Shown: positions 26,860 to 35,600, counted from the first letter of the stretch. The stretch: 64,000 nt of DNA from JANQFV01 sp964468185 (GCA_964468185.1 CAYXTR010000001.1:248001-312000), one strand, 5' to 3'. Notes: generated by a model not told the origin, from the letters alone. Numbers and translations: made by a program.

Positions 26860-28506
26860 TCAGGGCTCTGGCGCCGTCTGACCAGCACGGCTCAGGAAGT
26901 GCATGCCGGCGATCGTGTCGTGCAGCCGGTAATGGTCCCGGACCCAAGCCGCCGCGTCGTCGGTCGATGATCGCCGTAAGCCGGCATAATCCGGTGGCGA
27001 AATGACGATGACGGCCGGCGGGGTGGTGCGGAGATCCGCCAGGGCACCGTCGAAGACGAACTGCGCGTGATGGCCGACCTGGCCGAGTTTCTCGAACGTC
27101 GCAAAACGGGAGGCGGGCAGGCGGTGTGCATAACGATAGGTGCCGGGACTCCAACCCCAGACGTACACGCGTTCGGCGGGCGTCGTCATCGCGCGCAGTG
27201 CCGTCCCGCGCAGGACCTCGTCGCGCGGGCGTTTGTGGTCCAGGGCCAGCCAGTGTGGCTTTGCGGCCCAGCAGTTGCGCAACGCGCCATGATTCGCCGC
27301 CGCCAGCGCTATTAATACGTACATGAATGCGACGATGGCGACCGCAGCGGCTGGCCGTCTCGTAATCTGCGACACCAGGCCCCGCCGGCCGGCAAGCAGG
27401 TGGTAGGGGTAGATTGCGAGCAGCGCGAGCGCGGGCAGGATTGGCATGAGATGGTGGCCACGGCGGCCGGGACCGACGCAGGCGAGGTAGAAAGCAAACA
27501 GCACCCAAAGCAGCAGCGGGCCGAATGCGCGTCGCGGTGGCCGGGTTTCGCGTGCGGGGCGATTCACGTGGGTGAGGATCCTGCAGCCCATGCCAGCCGC
27601 TGCCAGGGCAATCATCCCACTCAGGTGCAGCAGGAGCCACGTGTATTGCCCGATCGCCCGGTCCACGCGAAGCCAACTCGCGTCGCCGATTGCGAAATAC
27701 GCGCGATTGAATCGTCCCACGGCAAACGCGGCTTCCGGGAGGGCCCCGTCAACCGCCAGTACGGTCGCCACGCTCAGTATCGGAGCGAGGCACCCGAGCA
27801 TAAGCACGCCCCATGGTCGCCAGCCGGCAATCCAAGACCAAACGTGTTGCGGCTGCCGGTGCCGACGGTATTGCAGCCACATCAAATGGAGCCCGATTGC
27901 GGCGGCTGCCGCGAGCCCGGATTGCTTGAAGAGCGGCGCGCACCCCAAGCCCAGCCCGCAGAGCAGCAGCCATCCGCGTCCGCCGCGTCGTAGCCACTGC
28001 AAGTACGCCAGCATGGCCGTGCACTCGCAAGCGATCAGCCAGGTCTCAGTTCGGTTGGCACCGCATTCCAGGTGAGGGTCCGTCAGGGCGACTGCGATGA
28101 GCGCTGCGGCGAGCACCGACAGCTCGCGCTGGTAGATTCGTCGAGAGATGCCGATTGTCGCCAGCAGGGTTATGACCAATGCCATGGTCCCCGCCACGAC
28201 TTCTCCGGCAGCATCCACACCGACGAGTCGCGTGGTTGCGGCATTGACCCACCAGATTCCGGGGGGCTTGTTGTCCCAGACGTCGAGGTATGGCCGCGCG
28301 CCTTCGGCGATGCACCAGCCGAAATAGACGAACATGTCGCTGTCGACCATGTTCTCGCGCCAGTGAATTGCCGATTGGTTGAGGACGAGGGCGGTCAACA
28401 CGATCGCGAGGATTGCCACGAAAGTGGTTGCGCCCCCCCACAGTTTCTGCCGCTGGCGCACTAACGATCGTGTACTGGCGCGCCCCAAAGAGCCCATCAG
28501 TGCCAT
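26860..28506 (-). CDS. GT39/ArnT-like integral membrane glycosyltransferase
   Basis: A 548-residue protein with about ten to twelve hydrophobic helices. The first periplasmic loop has the family signature: the acidic pair in MVDSDMF followed by DVWDNKPPGIWW. This is the general-base and lipid-sugar site of dolichol/undecaprenyl-phosphate mannosyltransferase-like enzymes (GT39, ArnT, GT83). A late hydrophilic C-terminal domain carries VYVWGWSPGTYRYA. It likely transfers a lipid-linked sugar to lipid A, protein or polysaccharide outside the membrane. The start overlaps the rdgB stop by 10 nt. The substrate is unknown. Confidence 0.8.
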   Translation of the reverse strand: MALMGSLGRASTRSLVRQRQKLWGGATTFVAILAIVLTALVLNQSAIHWRENMVDSDMFVYFGWCIAEGARPYLDVWDNKPPGIWWVNAATTRLVGVDAAGEVVAGTMALVITLLATIGISRRIYQRELSVLAAALIAVALTDPHLECGANRTETWLIACECTAMLAYLQWLRRGGRGWLLLCGLGLGCAPLFKQSGLAAAAAIGLHLMWLQYRRHRQPQHVWSWIAGWRPWGVLMLGCLAPILSVATVLAVDGALPEAAFAVGRFNRAYFAIGDASWLRVDRAIGQYTWLLLHLSGMIALAAAGMGCRILTHVNRPARETRPPRRAFGPLLLWVLFAFYLACVGPGRRGHHLMPILPALALLAIYPYHLLAGRRGLVSQITRRPAAAVAIVAFMYVLIALAAANHGALRNCWAAKPHWLALDHKRPRDEVLRGTALRAMTTPAERVYVWGWSPGTYRYAHRLPASRFATFEKLGQVGHHAQFVFDGALADLRTTPPAVIVISPPDYAGLRRSSTDDAAAWVRDHYRLHDTIAGMHFLSRAGQTAPEP

Positions 28507-29111
28507 GCGCCCCGGGTGCGCAACAGTCGTTCGAGTTCGGTCAGCATCTTTCGCAGGGCCTCGCCACGATGGCTCCGCGCGTTCTTCTCGGCCGGGGGCA
28601 GTTCGGCGGCGGTGCAGTTCAACTCGGGCACGTGGAAGTGCGGGTCGTAGCCGAAGCCGTTGGTCCCGCGCGCCTCATTGCAAATCCGTCCCTCGAATGT
28701 CCCGCTGGTTTCAAGCAGTACCTGCTCGCCTTCCACGTAGGCCATCGCACAGCGGAAACGGGCCGTGCGGTGCTCTGCCGGTATGTCGGCGAGTAGCGAT
28801 ATCAGTTTCTGGTTGTTGCGCGCGTCGCTGCGGGGTGAACCGGCGTAGCGAGCCGAATGGACGCCGGGGGCTCCATGCAGCGCGTCTACTTCGAGTCCCG
28901 AATCGTCAGCGAGTGTTGCCAGCCCTGTTGCCGCGGCGTAGTGCAGGGCCTTCAGTCGTGCGTTTTCCGCGAAGGTCGCTCCGGTCTCCTCCGCGGGCGG
29001 GATGTCCGGGAACTCGTCCAGCCCGTGCCACCGGAGCGGCATTTCGCCGGCGATTTGGCGCATCTCGCGCAGCTTTCCGGCGTTGCCGGTTGCCAGGAGC
29101 ACGTCGAACAT
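28497..29111 (-). CDS. rdgB: XTP/dITP diphosphatase RdgB
   Basis: This enzyme removes non-canonical purine nucleotides (dITP, XTP) from the pool. The 204-residue length is normal for HAM1/RdgB. The LATGNAGKLREM nucleotide pocket, TFAENARLKAL, DDSGLEVDAL with catalytic Asp, SARYAG, and NGFGYDPHFHVPE are all present. It starts 3 nt after the SPOR-like lipoprotein. The rph-rdgB linkage found in many bacteria is preserved here, with the lipoprotein inserted between them. Confidence 0.96.
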   Translation of the reverse strand: MFDVLLATGNAGKLREMRQIAGEMPLRWHGLDEFPDIPPAEETGATFAENARLKALHYAAATGLATLADDSGLEVDALHGAPGVHSARYAGSPRSDARNNQKLISLLADIPAEHRTARFRCAMAYVEGEQVLLETSGTFEGRICNEARGTNGFGYDPHFHVPELNCTAAELPPAEKNARSHRGEALRKMLTELERLLRTRGAWH

Positions 29112-29114
29112 GAC

Positions 29115-29993
29115 TTAGCGCCCTCCGAGACCCGGTAGTGCCTCCGCCCGGGGGATGATGACCGGGAACGACGGTGCGGGTGTGCGCTGCGGGGTCGCTT
29201 CTCCCCGCGCCCGCGTCACCTCGTAATACAAGTGCCCGTTGTGCAGGCTGTGTGGAAACCGTTCCTGTGCGGCGAGCATCTGCGGATCCACAATGCGGTT
29301 GGTCACTTCCAGCCGCCCGCTCAGCGGGTCCTCCCGGCGAATCTCGGTCACGGCTTCCTGCGGATAGGTGCCGACGTACACGGAGCTGCGAGAGGTGCCG
29401 TGGTGAAAATAGGCCTCTTCGCCGCGCTCGCGCAGGATTTCGCAATAGCGCTCGGCGGCCGACCGCCGACTGCGAAACTCGCCGGTGTTGTAGAACACGC
29501 CCACGTGCAGCGACCAGTATCCGCTGGCATTCTCCAGGTTCCATTCGGGATGCGTGCTTTCGTACGTCGATAGCACGTCCATGGTTGCCAGGATGAAGGG
29601 CCATACGTCGACGTTCTGCAGCCGCAGACTCTGGATCTTGTTCAGGTCTTGCAGGTGATCAGGCTTGAATCGAGCTTCGTCCGAGTCGGCATCGTAGATT
29701 CGCCGGTAACGGCCGTAGAAGACGGCGGTGCTTTCCTCGTCGCTGATGACCTGTACCAGGCGCGGGTCGAGTCCGGGGACCTGCCTCAGGGCGTCGGCGT
29801 ACATGCGGGCGCTTTCGAAGCGGTCGGGCGTGTTCAGTGTGATGCAGCGGATGGACCAGACTTCTTCGTCACTGCCAGTCCTGCCCGGGCCGGCGCGATT
29901 CAATCCAGTCGTCTCACAGCCGAGACACGCGACCAGCAGGCTGGTCATGCACGCGAGTTTCCATGTGGACCGGCACAGCCGCCTCGCCATCAT
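29115..29993 (-). CDS. Lipoprotein with SPOR-like repeats
   Basis: A 292-residue protein with signal and lipobox LLVACLGCE. Two stretches have similar layout: WSIRCITLNTPDRFESARMYA, then VFYGRYR, and LHVGVFYNTGEFRSRRSAAER, then VYVGTYP. This is the beta-alpha-beta rhythm of SPOR/peptidoglycan-glycan-binding domains. The gene abuts rph with no gap and precedes rdgB by 3 nt, so it is cotranscribed with housekeeping nucleotide enzymes. The C-terminal segment is Pro-rich. A cell-envelope role is likely. SPOR assignment rests on pattern, not on an alignment. Confidence 0.65.
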   Translation of the reverse strand: MMARRLCRSTWKLACMTSLLVACLGCETTGLNRAGPGRTGSDEEVWSIRCITLNTPDRFESARMYADALRQVPGLDPRLVQVISDEESTAVFYGRYRRIYDADSDEARFKPDHLQDLNKIQSLRLQNVDVWPFILATMDVLSTYESTHPEWNLENASGYWSLHVGVFYNTGEFRSRRSAAERYCEILRERGEEAYFHHGTSRSSVYVGTYPQEAVTEIRREDPLSGRLEVTNRIVDPQMLAAQERFPHSLHNGHLYYEVTRARGEATPQRTPAPSFPVIIPRAEALPGLGGR

Positions 29994-30722
29994 TCACGCA
30001 CCCGGCCCCAGGGGTTCAGCCATTGCCGCCTGCTGGATTTCGAAGAGCTGCTGAATCCCGCGGCGACCGAGGTCACACATGGCGGCCAGCTGCTCAGCGC
30101 TGTACGGCTTGCCTTCGGCCGTCGCCTGCACCTCGACCCACGCGCCCTCGGTGGTCATGACGAGATTGCAGTCGACCTCGGCGGCGACGTCTTCCTGGTA
30201 GTTCAGATCCAGCAGGAGTTCTCCATTGACGATACCCACGCTGACTGCTGCCACGCCGCCCGTCAAGGCTGCGCTGGTCCACCAACTGCGTTCCTGACCG
30301 ACGGCCAGGGCGTCGTAGAGCGCCACGAACGCGCCGGTGATCGCGGCGGTGCGGGTTCCGCCGTCGGCTTGCAGGACGTCGCAATCGATGTAGATCGTCC
30401 GGGGACCAAGGACGGACATGTTGACGACGCTGCGCAGGGAGCGTCCGATCAGCCGCTGGATTTCCTGGGCACGTCCGTCCACCTTGGCGCGGCTGCGTTT
30501 GCGTCGGTCGGGCGTGGCACCGGGCAGCATGTCGTATTCGGCTGTTACCCAGCCGTGATTGCTCGCCGCGCGCCATTCGGGCACGTCTTCGACGATGGAC
30601 GCGGTGCACAGGACGTGCGTGCGGCCGGCGCGGACCAGCACGGAACCGGCGGGCGGTTCGGTGTATCCGCGAATGATCTGCATGGGTCGGAGTTCATCGT
30701 GTTTGCGATCAGAGCGTGACAT
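29994..30722 (-). CDS. rph: Ribonuclease PH
   Basis: This phosphorolytic 3'-5' exoribonuclease trims tRNA 3' ends. The 242-residue length fits. Diagnostic segments are MSRSDRKHDELRPM, EDVPEW, ATPDRRKRSRAKVDGRAQEIQR, the GPRTIYIDCDVLQADGGTRTAAITG phosphate region (shown only in part here as DCDVLQADGGTRTA) and the late LDLNYQEDVAAEVDCN. It is the first gene of a seven-gene minus-strand run. The 104 nt gap to the dehydrogenase gene upstream should contain its promoter. Confidence 0.95.
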   Translation of the reverse strand: MSRSDRKHDELRPMQIIRGYTEPPAGSVLVRAGRTHVLCTASIVEDVPEWRAASNHGWVTAEYDMLPGATPDRRKRSRAKVDGRAQEIQRLIGRSLRSVVNMSVLGPRTIYIDCDVLQADGGTRTAAITGAFVALYDALAVGQERSWWTSAALTGGVAAVSVGIVNGELLLDLNYQEDVAAEVDCNLVMTTEGAWVEVQATAEGKPYSAEQLAAMCDLGRRGIQQLFEIQQAAMAEPLGPGA

Positions 30723-30786
30723 TGCTTACACCGCTGTCATGTCTCGCCCCCGAGACTTCATTAACTCCCACCCGTTTGTCACGAAC

Positions 30787-30812
30787 GGTCGCCTACCGAT
30801 TCTCCGGCGACC
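30787..30812 (-). terminator. Hairpin after UDP-sugar dehydrogenase gene
   Basis: GGTCGCC and GGCGACC form a perfect 7-bp stem with a 12-nt loop, 14 nt past the dehydrogenase stop. There is no T run, so termination is probable but not certain. Confidence 0.5.
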
Positions 30813-30825
30813 GCAAGCTCCCCCC

Positions 30826-32148
30826 CTAGGCTTTCAGAACCTTCGCCGGCCGCTTCTTGCCGCCGGTCGCGTTGCGCGTGTCGATGACCAGCGGTGCGTG
30901 CTTGCACACCATATCATAATCCACGCTGGAATGATCCGTGGCAATCAACACGCAATCGTACTTCTTGAGTTGCGTCGGTGTGAGGGGCACGCTCTTCATG
31001 TGTGCGATATTATGCTCGCGCATTTCCTTGGCGACTGGGATGTGCGGATCATGATAATCGACCTTCGCGCCGACAGTCTGTAACAGCTCGATCAAGACCA
31101 CTGACGGGGACTCGCGTACGTCATCGACGTCCTTCTTGTACGCCAGCCCGAGGACCAGCACCTTTGACTTGCTGAGTGCCTTGCCGCGGTCATTGAGCGC
31201 CTCGCCGACCTTGCCGACGACGTACTCGGGCATGAACGTGTTGATTTCCCATGCCAGCTCGATGAAGCGCGTGGGCTTGCCGTACTCGCGGGCCTTCCAG
31301 GCGAGGTAGAGGGGGTCAATCGGGATGCAGTGGCCGCCCAGGCCGGGCCCAGGGTAAAAGGCCTGGAAACCGAACGGCTTGGTCTTGGCGGCCGCGATGA
31401 CCTCCCAGACGTCGATGCCCATGCGGTCGAAGATGATCTTCAGCTCGTTGACCAGAGCGATATTGATGGCGCGGTAGACGTTCTCGACGATCTTGCACGC
31501 CTCGGCCACCTCGCACGTGCTTACCGGCACGACGGTGGTGAGTGCACCGCGGTAGAGCTCGGCAGCCAGTCTACCGCTGTCCTTTGTCGCCCCGCCCACG
31601 ACCTTCGGGATATCCTTCGTCATGATGTCCTTGCGGCCGGGATCTTCACGCTCGGGCGAGAATGCCAGGAAGTAGTCCTGGTCCAGCTTCTTGCCGGACT
31701 GGTCAAGGATCGGTTTGACGATCTCAGTCGTTGTTCCGGGGTACGTCGTCGATTCGAGCACGATGAGCTGGCCGCGTCGCAGCCGCTTGGCGATATCTTC
31801 CGCCGTGCTGCGGACGTAGGTCATGTCGGGCTCGCGCATGCGGTCCAGGGGGGTTGGCACGCAGATCAGAATCGCGTCGGGCTTGTTGAGCTGTTTCATG
31901 TCGGTGGTCGCCTCGAAACGACCATCCTTGATGTACTGCTGAAACTCCTTGCCGGGCAGGTACTCGATGTACGTCTTGCCGGCGTAGAGCATCTTCACTT
32001 TCCGCTCGTCCACGTCGAACCCGTGCACCTTGAAACCCGAGCGCACGAATTCGCGCACCAGGGGCAGGCCTACGTATCCGAGCCCCATCACACCGACCAC
32101 CGCCTTCTGGTCGGTGATCTTCTTCAGCAGTGTTTCGCTAACGGTCAT
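30826..32148 (-). CDS. UDP-N-acetyl-hexosamine 6-dehydrogenase (WecC/WbpA-like)
   Basis: A 440-residue NAD-dependent enzyme that oxidises a UDP-N-acetyl-hexosamine to its uronic acid for surface polysaccharide. It has the N-terminal Rossmann motif VMGLGYVGLPLV, ICVPTPLD, a central dimerisation region with EVIAAAKTKPFGF, and the catalytic GGHCIPIDPLYL with nucleophilic Cys. The C-terminal UDP-binding domain starts LVLGLAYKKDVDDVRESPS. The start MTVSETLLKK was chosen over an upstream extension that has no similarity. The sequence favours the WecC/WbpA (N-acetyl-sugar) subgroup over UDP-glucose dehydrogenase, though the substrate cannot be fixed. Confidence 0.9.
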   Translation of the reverse strand: MTVSETLLKKITDQKAVVGVMGLGYVGLPLVREFVRSGFKVHGFDVDERKVKMLYAGKTYIEYLPGKEFQQYIKDGRFEATTDMKQLNKPDAILICVPTPLDRMREPDMTYVRSTAEDIAKRLRRGQLIVLESTTYPGTTTEIVKPILDQSGKKLDQDYFLAFSPEREDPGRKDIMTKDIPKVVGGATKDSGRLAAELYRGALTTVVPVSTCEVAEACKIVENVYRAINIALVNELKIIFDRMGIDVWEVIAAAKTKPFGFQAFYPGPGLGGHCIPIDPLYLAWKAREYGKPTRFIELAWEINTFMPEYVVGKVGEALNDRGKALSKSKVLVLGLAYKKDVDDVRESPSVVLIELLQTVGAKVDYHDPHIPVAKEMREHNIAHMKSVPLTPTQLKKYDCVLIATDHSSVDYDMVCKHAPLVIDTRNATGGKKRPAKVLKA

Positions 32149-32333
32149 GAGCTTCTCCGGTCCGATCCAGGCAGTTGCGTCAGATTGGCGCGTCTTTGTA
32201 CCGGCAGGGCGGTAGCGTGGCAACCGCCGCAGCCGCGCAGGTCGTGCGCCTTTCGGGCTGCCCCGCTGCCTGCGTTATCGGTGCCGAGACGGCTTGCGCT
32301 GGAGTCGCGTCGTCGGGATGTGGGGGAATGCAA

Positions 32334-32360
32334 ACGCGGCGACCTGCGTGGTCGCCGCGT
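32334..32360 (-). terminator. Terminator of the sigma-factor operon
   Basis: An 11-bp perfect stem (ACGCGGCGACC / GGTCGCCGCGT, plus-strand reading) with a 5-nt loop. On the minus strand it is followed by TTTGCATT. It sits 33 nt past the stop of the last operon gene. Confidence 0.65.
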
Positions 32361-32392
32361 CGTTGATAGCGCGCTTCCCGGGTCAATCTGCG

Positions 32393-33283
32393 CTACCAGA
32401 TACCCCCGTCATTGCCAATGAGCTGATCCATGCGCCGCTCGATGATGGCGTCGCGTTCGCGTTCGCGATGCTCCAACTGCCGCGCCATGCGCTCGAACAT
32501 GTGGCGTAAGTGCTGTAACTCACGCTCGATACGTTCGAGTTGCGCCTCGCGCAGCTCCGTCCGCACTTCAAAATGCTCCCCGACGACCCGCTCGAGATGC
32601 GCCACGGTCTCATCGATTTCATGCCTGGCCGCGTCGTGCGTTCGCATCTCGCGAATGCGCTCCGCCAGCTCCATCGAACGACGCTCGAGTTCGTGGTGGC
32701 GAGCTTCGAGGCGCTCGAACCGCTCAGCGAGCGCGTGGGGTGGCTCGTCGTCGCGATGTGGGCCACGCGCGGGGTGCTGAGGACGCCGCCGGTCGTGGCG
32801 TGCTTCGTGTTCGCGCTCCGCGTCAGATTCATGCAGCGCGTCTTCAAGGCGTGCCATGATCGCGTCCAGCAGGACGTCCTTCAGGCGCTCGGGATCCTCG
32901 CGGCCGAGGCGGTGCAAACGCTCTGCCAGCTCAGGATGCTGCTCGCCAATCAGCCGCAAGAGCGGCCCCAGTGGTCCTCCGTGTGGTGGATGTGGCCGAC
33001 CCGGCGGAAAACCGCCGGGTCCCAGCCCCTTGGGTCCGCCTGGAGGCGGACCAGGTGGACGATGGCGGGGCGGCCCGCCCGCAGTATCCCCCGACGGCTT
33101 CGGATCATCCCACTTGGCTCGCTCGGGAGGTGATCCGGATGGAGGTGGTGGGGGCTTCGGGGGTTCGTCGCCTCCGGCGGTCGCGCGCGGCGTTTGACTG
33201 TCGTCGACTACCGCGCCGCTGACGGAATTGGCCAGGGCGAGCACGAGCAATACGGCCAGCAGGCCGATCAGTGGTTTCTTCAT
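32393..33283 (-). CDS. Exported Pro/Gly-rich and charged coiled-coil protein of sigma operon
   Basis: A 296-residue protein with a clear signal peptide (MKKPLIGLLAVLLVLALANSVSG). Residues 25-105 are a Pro/Gly/His-rich, presumably disordered, stretch. Residues 110-296 are helical with dense Arg/Glu/His (AERLHRLGREDPERL, then FERLEARHHELERRSMELAE and so on), a likely long coiled coil. It resembles in layout the Spy/CpxP/CnrX group of periplasmic stress sensors, although no family motif was recognised. It is the third gene after an ECF sigma factor and its anti-sigma factor, so a sensor or modulator role for that pathway is a reasonable inference. Confidence 0.65.
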   Translation of the reverse strand: MKKPLIGLLAVLLVLALANSVSGAVVDDSQTPRATAGGDEPPKPPPPPSGSPPERAKWDDPKPSGDTAGGPPRHRPPGPPPGGPKGLGPGGFPPGRPHPPHGGPLGPLLRLIGEQHPELAERLHRLGREDPERLKDVLLDAIMARLEDALHESDAEREHEARHDRRRPQHPARGPHRDDEPPHALAERFERLEARHHELERRSMELAERIREMRTHDAARHEIDETVAHLERVVGEHFEVRTELREAQLERIERELQHLRHMFERMARQLEHRERERDAIIERRMDQLIGNDGGIW

Positions 33284-33339
33284 GATCCAATCTCCTATTG
33301 GTGGCGGGGGCTTGGGCTGTGGCCAAGCGGACCGCAACC

Positions 33340-33948
33340 TCAGCACGTTCGTGGTTCCCTGTTACCAAGCACATCGGACGTATCCGGTTCGCCGGGGGGG
33401 ATGTCCCAATCATCATCCGGACCCCACGGTAACATCTCCTGCTCGTCACGCTCGACCACGCGCTCCAGTTCGTTGACGCGCTGCGATAGTGCTTCCATCG
33501 AATACTCAAGATAGGAGTCGAGCTCCAGTACGGCGTAAGCCTGCATGACGGCGGCTGCTTCATTCTTGGTCAGGTCTACCGATGTTGACGGGGCCGAGGT
33601 TGTCGTCAGCGTCCAGGGAGACAGGACAACTGCCAGGAGCACGGCGGCGGCGGCCGCCCACCAGCCACCCCCGATCGTTCGGATCGGAACGCGCTCCGCG
33701 GCCTGCGGCGTTTCCCACGCCGATCGGACGCGTGCCAGCAATTCCTCCGACAGCGGCTCCGGCGACAACGCCGCGCTGAGCGTGCGGGCGAGTTCGCGTG
33801 AGGACTCGAGCTCCTCACGGCAGGTCGCACACTGCGCGAGGTGGGCGTCGAGTGTCTCGCTTGGCGCTGCGGTGTCCCCACAGATCACCTGCGTCAGCTC
33901 CATGCGGACGGCCGCGCAATCCTGCTGGCCGTCATGCTTGGGGGACAT
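33340..33948 (-). CDS. Zinc-finger anti-sigma factor
   Basis: A 202-residue protein. The N-terminal ZAS-type segment has HLAQCATCREELE, the His-x3-Cys-x2-Cys zinc motif of anti-sigma factors. One transmembrane helix (WWAAAAAVLLAVVLSPWTL near residues 95-115) divides the cytoplasmic sigma-binding part from a periplasmic domain of about 85 residues. That part contains a helical SMEALSQRVNELERVVERD stretch. The gene overlaps the sigma gene by 17 nt, the usual coupling of a sigma with its antagonist. It probably holds the ECF factor at the membrane until a signal releases it. Confidence 0.85.
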   Translation of the reverse strand: MSPKHDGQQDCAAVRMELTQVICGDTAAPSETLDAHLAQCATCREELESSRELARTLSAALSPEPLSEELLARVRSAWETPQAAERVPIRTIGGGWWAAAAAVLLAVVLSPWTLTTTSAPSTSVDLTKNEAAAVMQAYAVLELDSYLEYSMEALSQRVNELERVVERDEQEMLPWGPDDDWDIPPGEPDTSDVLGNREPRTC

Positions 33949-34474
33949 GGCCCAACTCCTTCTTCAAGCGTTGCATAGCGCCGTTCATCCGCGACAGGGC
34001 CGTGCCGAGCGGGATCTGCATCGTCTCAGCAATCTCTTCGAACCGCAGGCCGACGGAGAGGCGCAACACGACCACTTCGCGCTGTGCCTCTGGCAATTTC
34101 TCAACTGCGGACCGCAATGCATCCAGCTGTTCCTTTTGCTCCATGGCCGCGGCCGGCACTGCGCCCGCATCCGGTTCGCGGTCTAGCCGCTCGTCCGAAA
34201 CTGCCAGCGGGGCCTTCTTGCGAAAGCGATCGCGACAAAGATTGCGCGCGGTCGTCAGCAAGTACAGGTCCGGCCGGGCGCTGGCCCGCAGAGACGCGAT
34301 ATTCTGGGCCGCCCGGAAGAACGTGTCGGACACGATATCCTCCGCCTCATGTGCGTCGGCGTAGACGCGTCGTACATAGGCGAGCAGACGTGGCCCCGTC
34401 TCGGCTACGAGCTGCTCGAGGAGCGCGCGGTCCGTGCCGGTCAGCGCCGATGAAGACCCGTGTCGTACTGCCAT
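33932..34474 (-). CDS. ECF RNA polymerase sigma factor
   Basis: A 180-residue sigma-70 family factor. The region 2 segment RLLAYVRRVYADAHEAEDIVSDTFF carries the core-binding and -10 reading helices. Region 4 is LPEAQREVVVLRLSVGLRFEEIAETMQ followed by TALSRMNGAMQRLKKEL, a helix-turn-helix reading -35. Region 3 is absent, as in ECF factors. It starts the three-gene operon with anti-sigma and exported coiled-coil protein. The promoter it recognises is not evident. It is likely autoregulated, as most ECF operons are. Confidence 0.93.
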   Translation of the reverse strand: MAVRHGSSSALTGTDRALLEQLVAETGPRLLAYVRRVYADAHEAEDIVSDTFFRAAQNIASLRASARPDLYLLTTARNLCRDRFRKKAPLAVSDERLDREPDAGAVPAAAMEQKEQLDALRSAVEKLPEAQREVVVLRLSVGLRFEEIAETMQIPLGTALSRMNGAMQRLKKELGHVPQA

Positions 34475-34545
34475 CGCATCCCTACTAATACAAAAGACGC
34501 AGTCGCCCGATGGTTATTCGCCGATTTCCTGGAGATTGCGGGGAG

Positions 34546-34565
34546 GACTGGGAGCGATCCCAGTC
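34546..34565 (+). repeat. Perfect hairpin between HD hydrolase and sigma operon
   Basis: GACTGGGA and TCCCAGTC pair over 8 bp with the loop GCGA. It lies upstream of the sigma gene and downstream of the HD gene, both on the minus strand. A terminator for the HD gene or an operator are both possible; there is no T run on either side. Confidence 0.5.
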
Positions 34566-34611
34566 TGACGCCGGTCCGTGCGATCCGCGTCTGATAACAT
34601 CGGTTCGAGTT

Positions 34612-35169
34612 TCAAACCAGCTCTAGTTGATCCGCGGCTTTCGATAGTGCTGCAATGCAGTTTTCGATATGCTCATCGAGCGGTAGCCCCACCAACTCCG
34701 GGCCCGCGGCGATGTCCGCGCGCGACACGGCGGCTGCGAACGACGGGGTCTTCAGTTTCTTTTTAACGCTCTTCGGTTTCATGCCCGCAAGGCGTTCCGG
34801 TCGAACCAGTGCACAAGCGACGATGAATCCGCTCAGTTCGTCCACTGCGAAGAGTGTCCTGCGAATGGGTCTATCACGTGGGTACGCATCGAGGTTCCAT
34901 GGCACGTGTGACAAAACCGCTCCCACTACTTCTTCGTCGACGCCGCGCTCGCGCAAGATGCGCGCACCTTCGCGGGTGTGTTCCGGGGCCTGCGGCCAGC
35001 GCTCGTAGTCGAAGTCGTGTAGCAACCCCACAATGGCCCATTGCTCCGGGTCGCCGCCGAGCAGTTCTGCGTAGTGTCGCATGCTGGCCTCTACCGCCAG
35101 GCCATGCTTGCGCAACGAGTCACTTTGGGTGTAGCTGCACAGTAGTTCCCAGGCTGCCGATCGATCCAT
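34612..35169 (-). CDS. HD-domain phosphohydrolase family protein
   Basis: A 185-residue protein. The HD-domain pattern is visible: LRKHGLAVE (metal His), LLHDFDYERWP (the HD doublet), then a mid HTREGARILRERG helix and VLSHVPW (a third His). Such domains hydrolyse phosphate monoesters or nucleotides. The start MDRSAAWELL follows AGGAGG; a GTG three codons upstream was discarded because it overlaps the ribosome site. It is on the minus strand upstream of the sigma gene, divergent from the small lipoprotein. The substrate is unknown. Confidence 0.8.
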   Translation of the reverse strand: MDRSAAWELLCSYTQSDSLRKHGLAVEASMRHYAELLGGDPEQWAIVGLLHDFDYERWPQAPEHTREGARILRERGVDEEVVGAVLSHVPWNLDAYPRDRPIRRTLFAVDELSGFIVACALVRPERLAGMKPKSVKKKLKTPSFAAAVSRADIAAGPELVGLPLDEHIENCIAALSKAADQLELV

Positions 35170-35340
35170 GGGAGCCACCTCCTGTCACTGAGCTAGTTTA
35201 TCTTCAGGCTTGCTTTTCAAGCAGGTATAACCCATTGACGATACCGAGGTCGAGGACTAATCTTCTCATCCTGAATGGTGTTCCCGCGACGATTCGGCGC
35301 GGCTGGGTCTCTTTGACATGCATGTGGAAGGAGAGTTTCG

Positions 35341-35508
35341 ATGAAGAATCTGAAGAAGACGCTGCTCGTATTGGCCTCGACGTCGGCCATGCTGGCGTTC
35401 GGTTGTGGTGACGGCTTGTGGGCCAGCATCCACAACTTCGCGATCCACGGTAGCGAGATCACCCAGTTCCTGGGTGCTCTCGATCAGCTCGAGATCGTGA
35501 ACATCTAA
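35341..35508 (+). CDS. Small lipoprotein (55 residues)
   Basis: Starts MKNLKKTLLVLASTSAML, then lipobox AFGC, so cleavage leaves a mature peptide of about 35 residues. AAGGAG lies at good spacing before the ATG. The mature part has acidic and hydrophobic residues (GDGLWASIHNFAIHGSEIT) and no Cys besides the lipid site. It is followed by a strong hairpin, so it is an independent unit. It is too short for a domain call. Comparable tiny lipoproteins lie 2.4 kb away. Confidence 0.7.
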   Translation: MKNLKKTLLVLASTSAMLAFGCGDGLWASIHNFAIHGSEITQFLGALDQLEIVNI

Positions 35509-35562
35509 GCACACCGTCCTGGTTTGCCCAGGCAAAAGTCTGTGCTCAGATCTGAAGCGCGG

Positions 35563-35600
35563 GCCAGTGTTCACGGAGACGACTCTCCGTCGACACTGGC
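35563..35600 (+). terminator. Terminator of the small lipoprotein gene
   Basis: Two stacked stems, GCCAGTGT/ACACTGGC and ACGGAGA/TCTCCGT, with a short internal loop. TCGTTTCGTATT follows. A smaller CCTGG/CCAGG hairpin lies just before it. Confidence 0.65.

Noticed and set aside
32149..32333. Possible c-di-GMP riboswitch leader before the UDP-sugar dehydrogenase
   Set aside because: CCCGAAAGGCGCACGACC and CGGTTGCCACG are only loosely like the known core, and the required helices do not form in order.
34590..34612. GGTTCGAGTTTC near the HD gene as a tRNA T-loop
   Set aside because: The surrounding sequence has no acceptor stem or anticodon arm with proper spacing.
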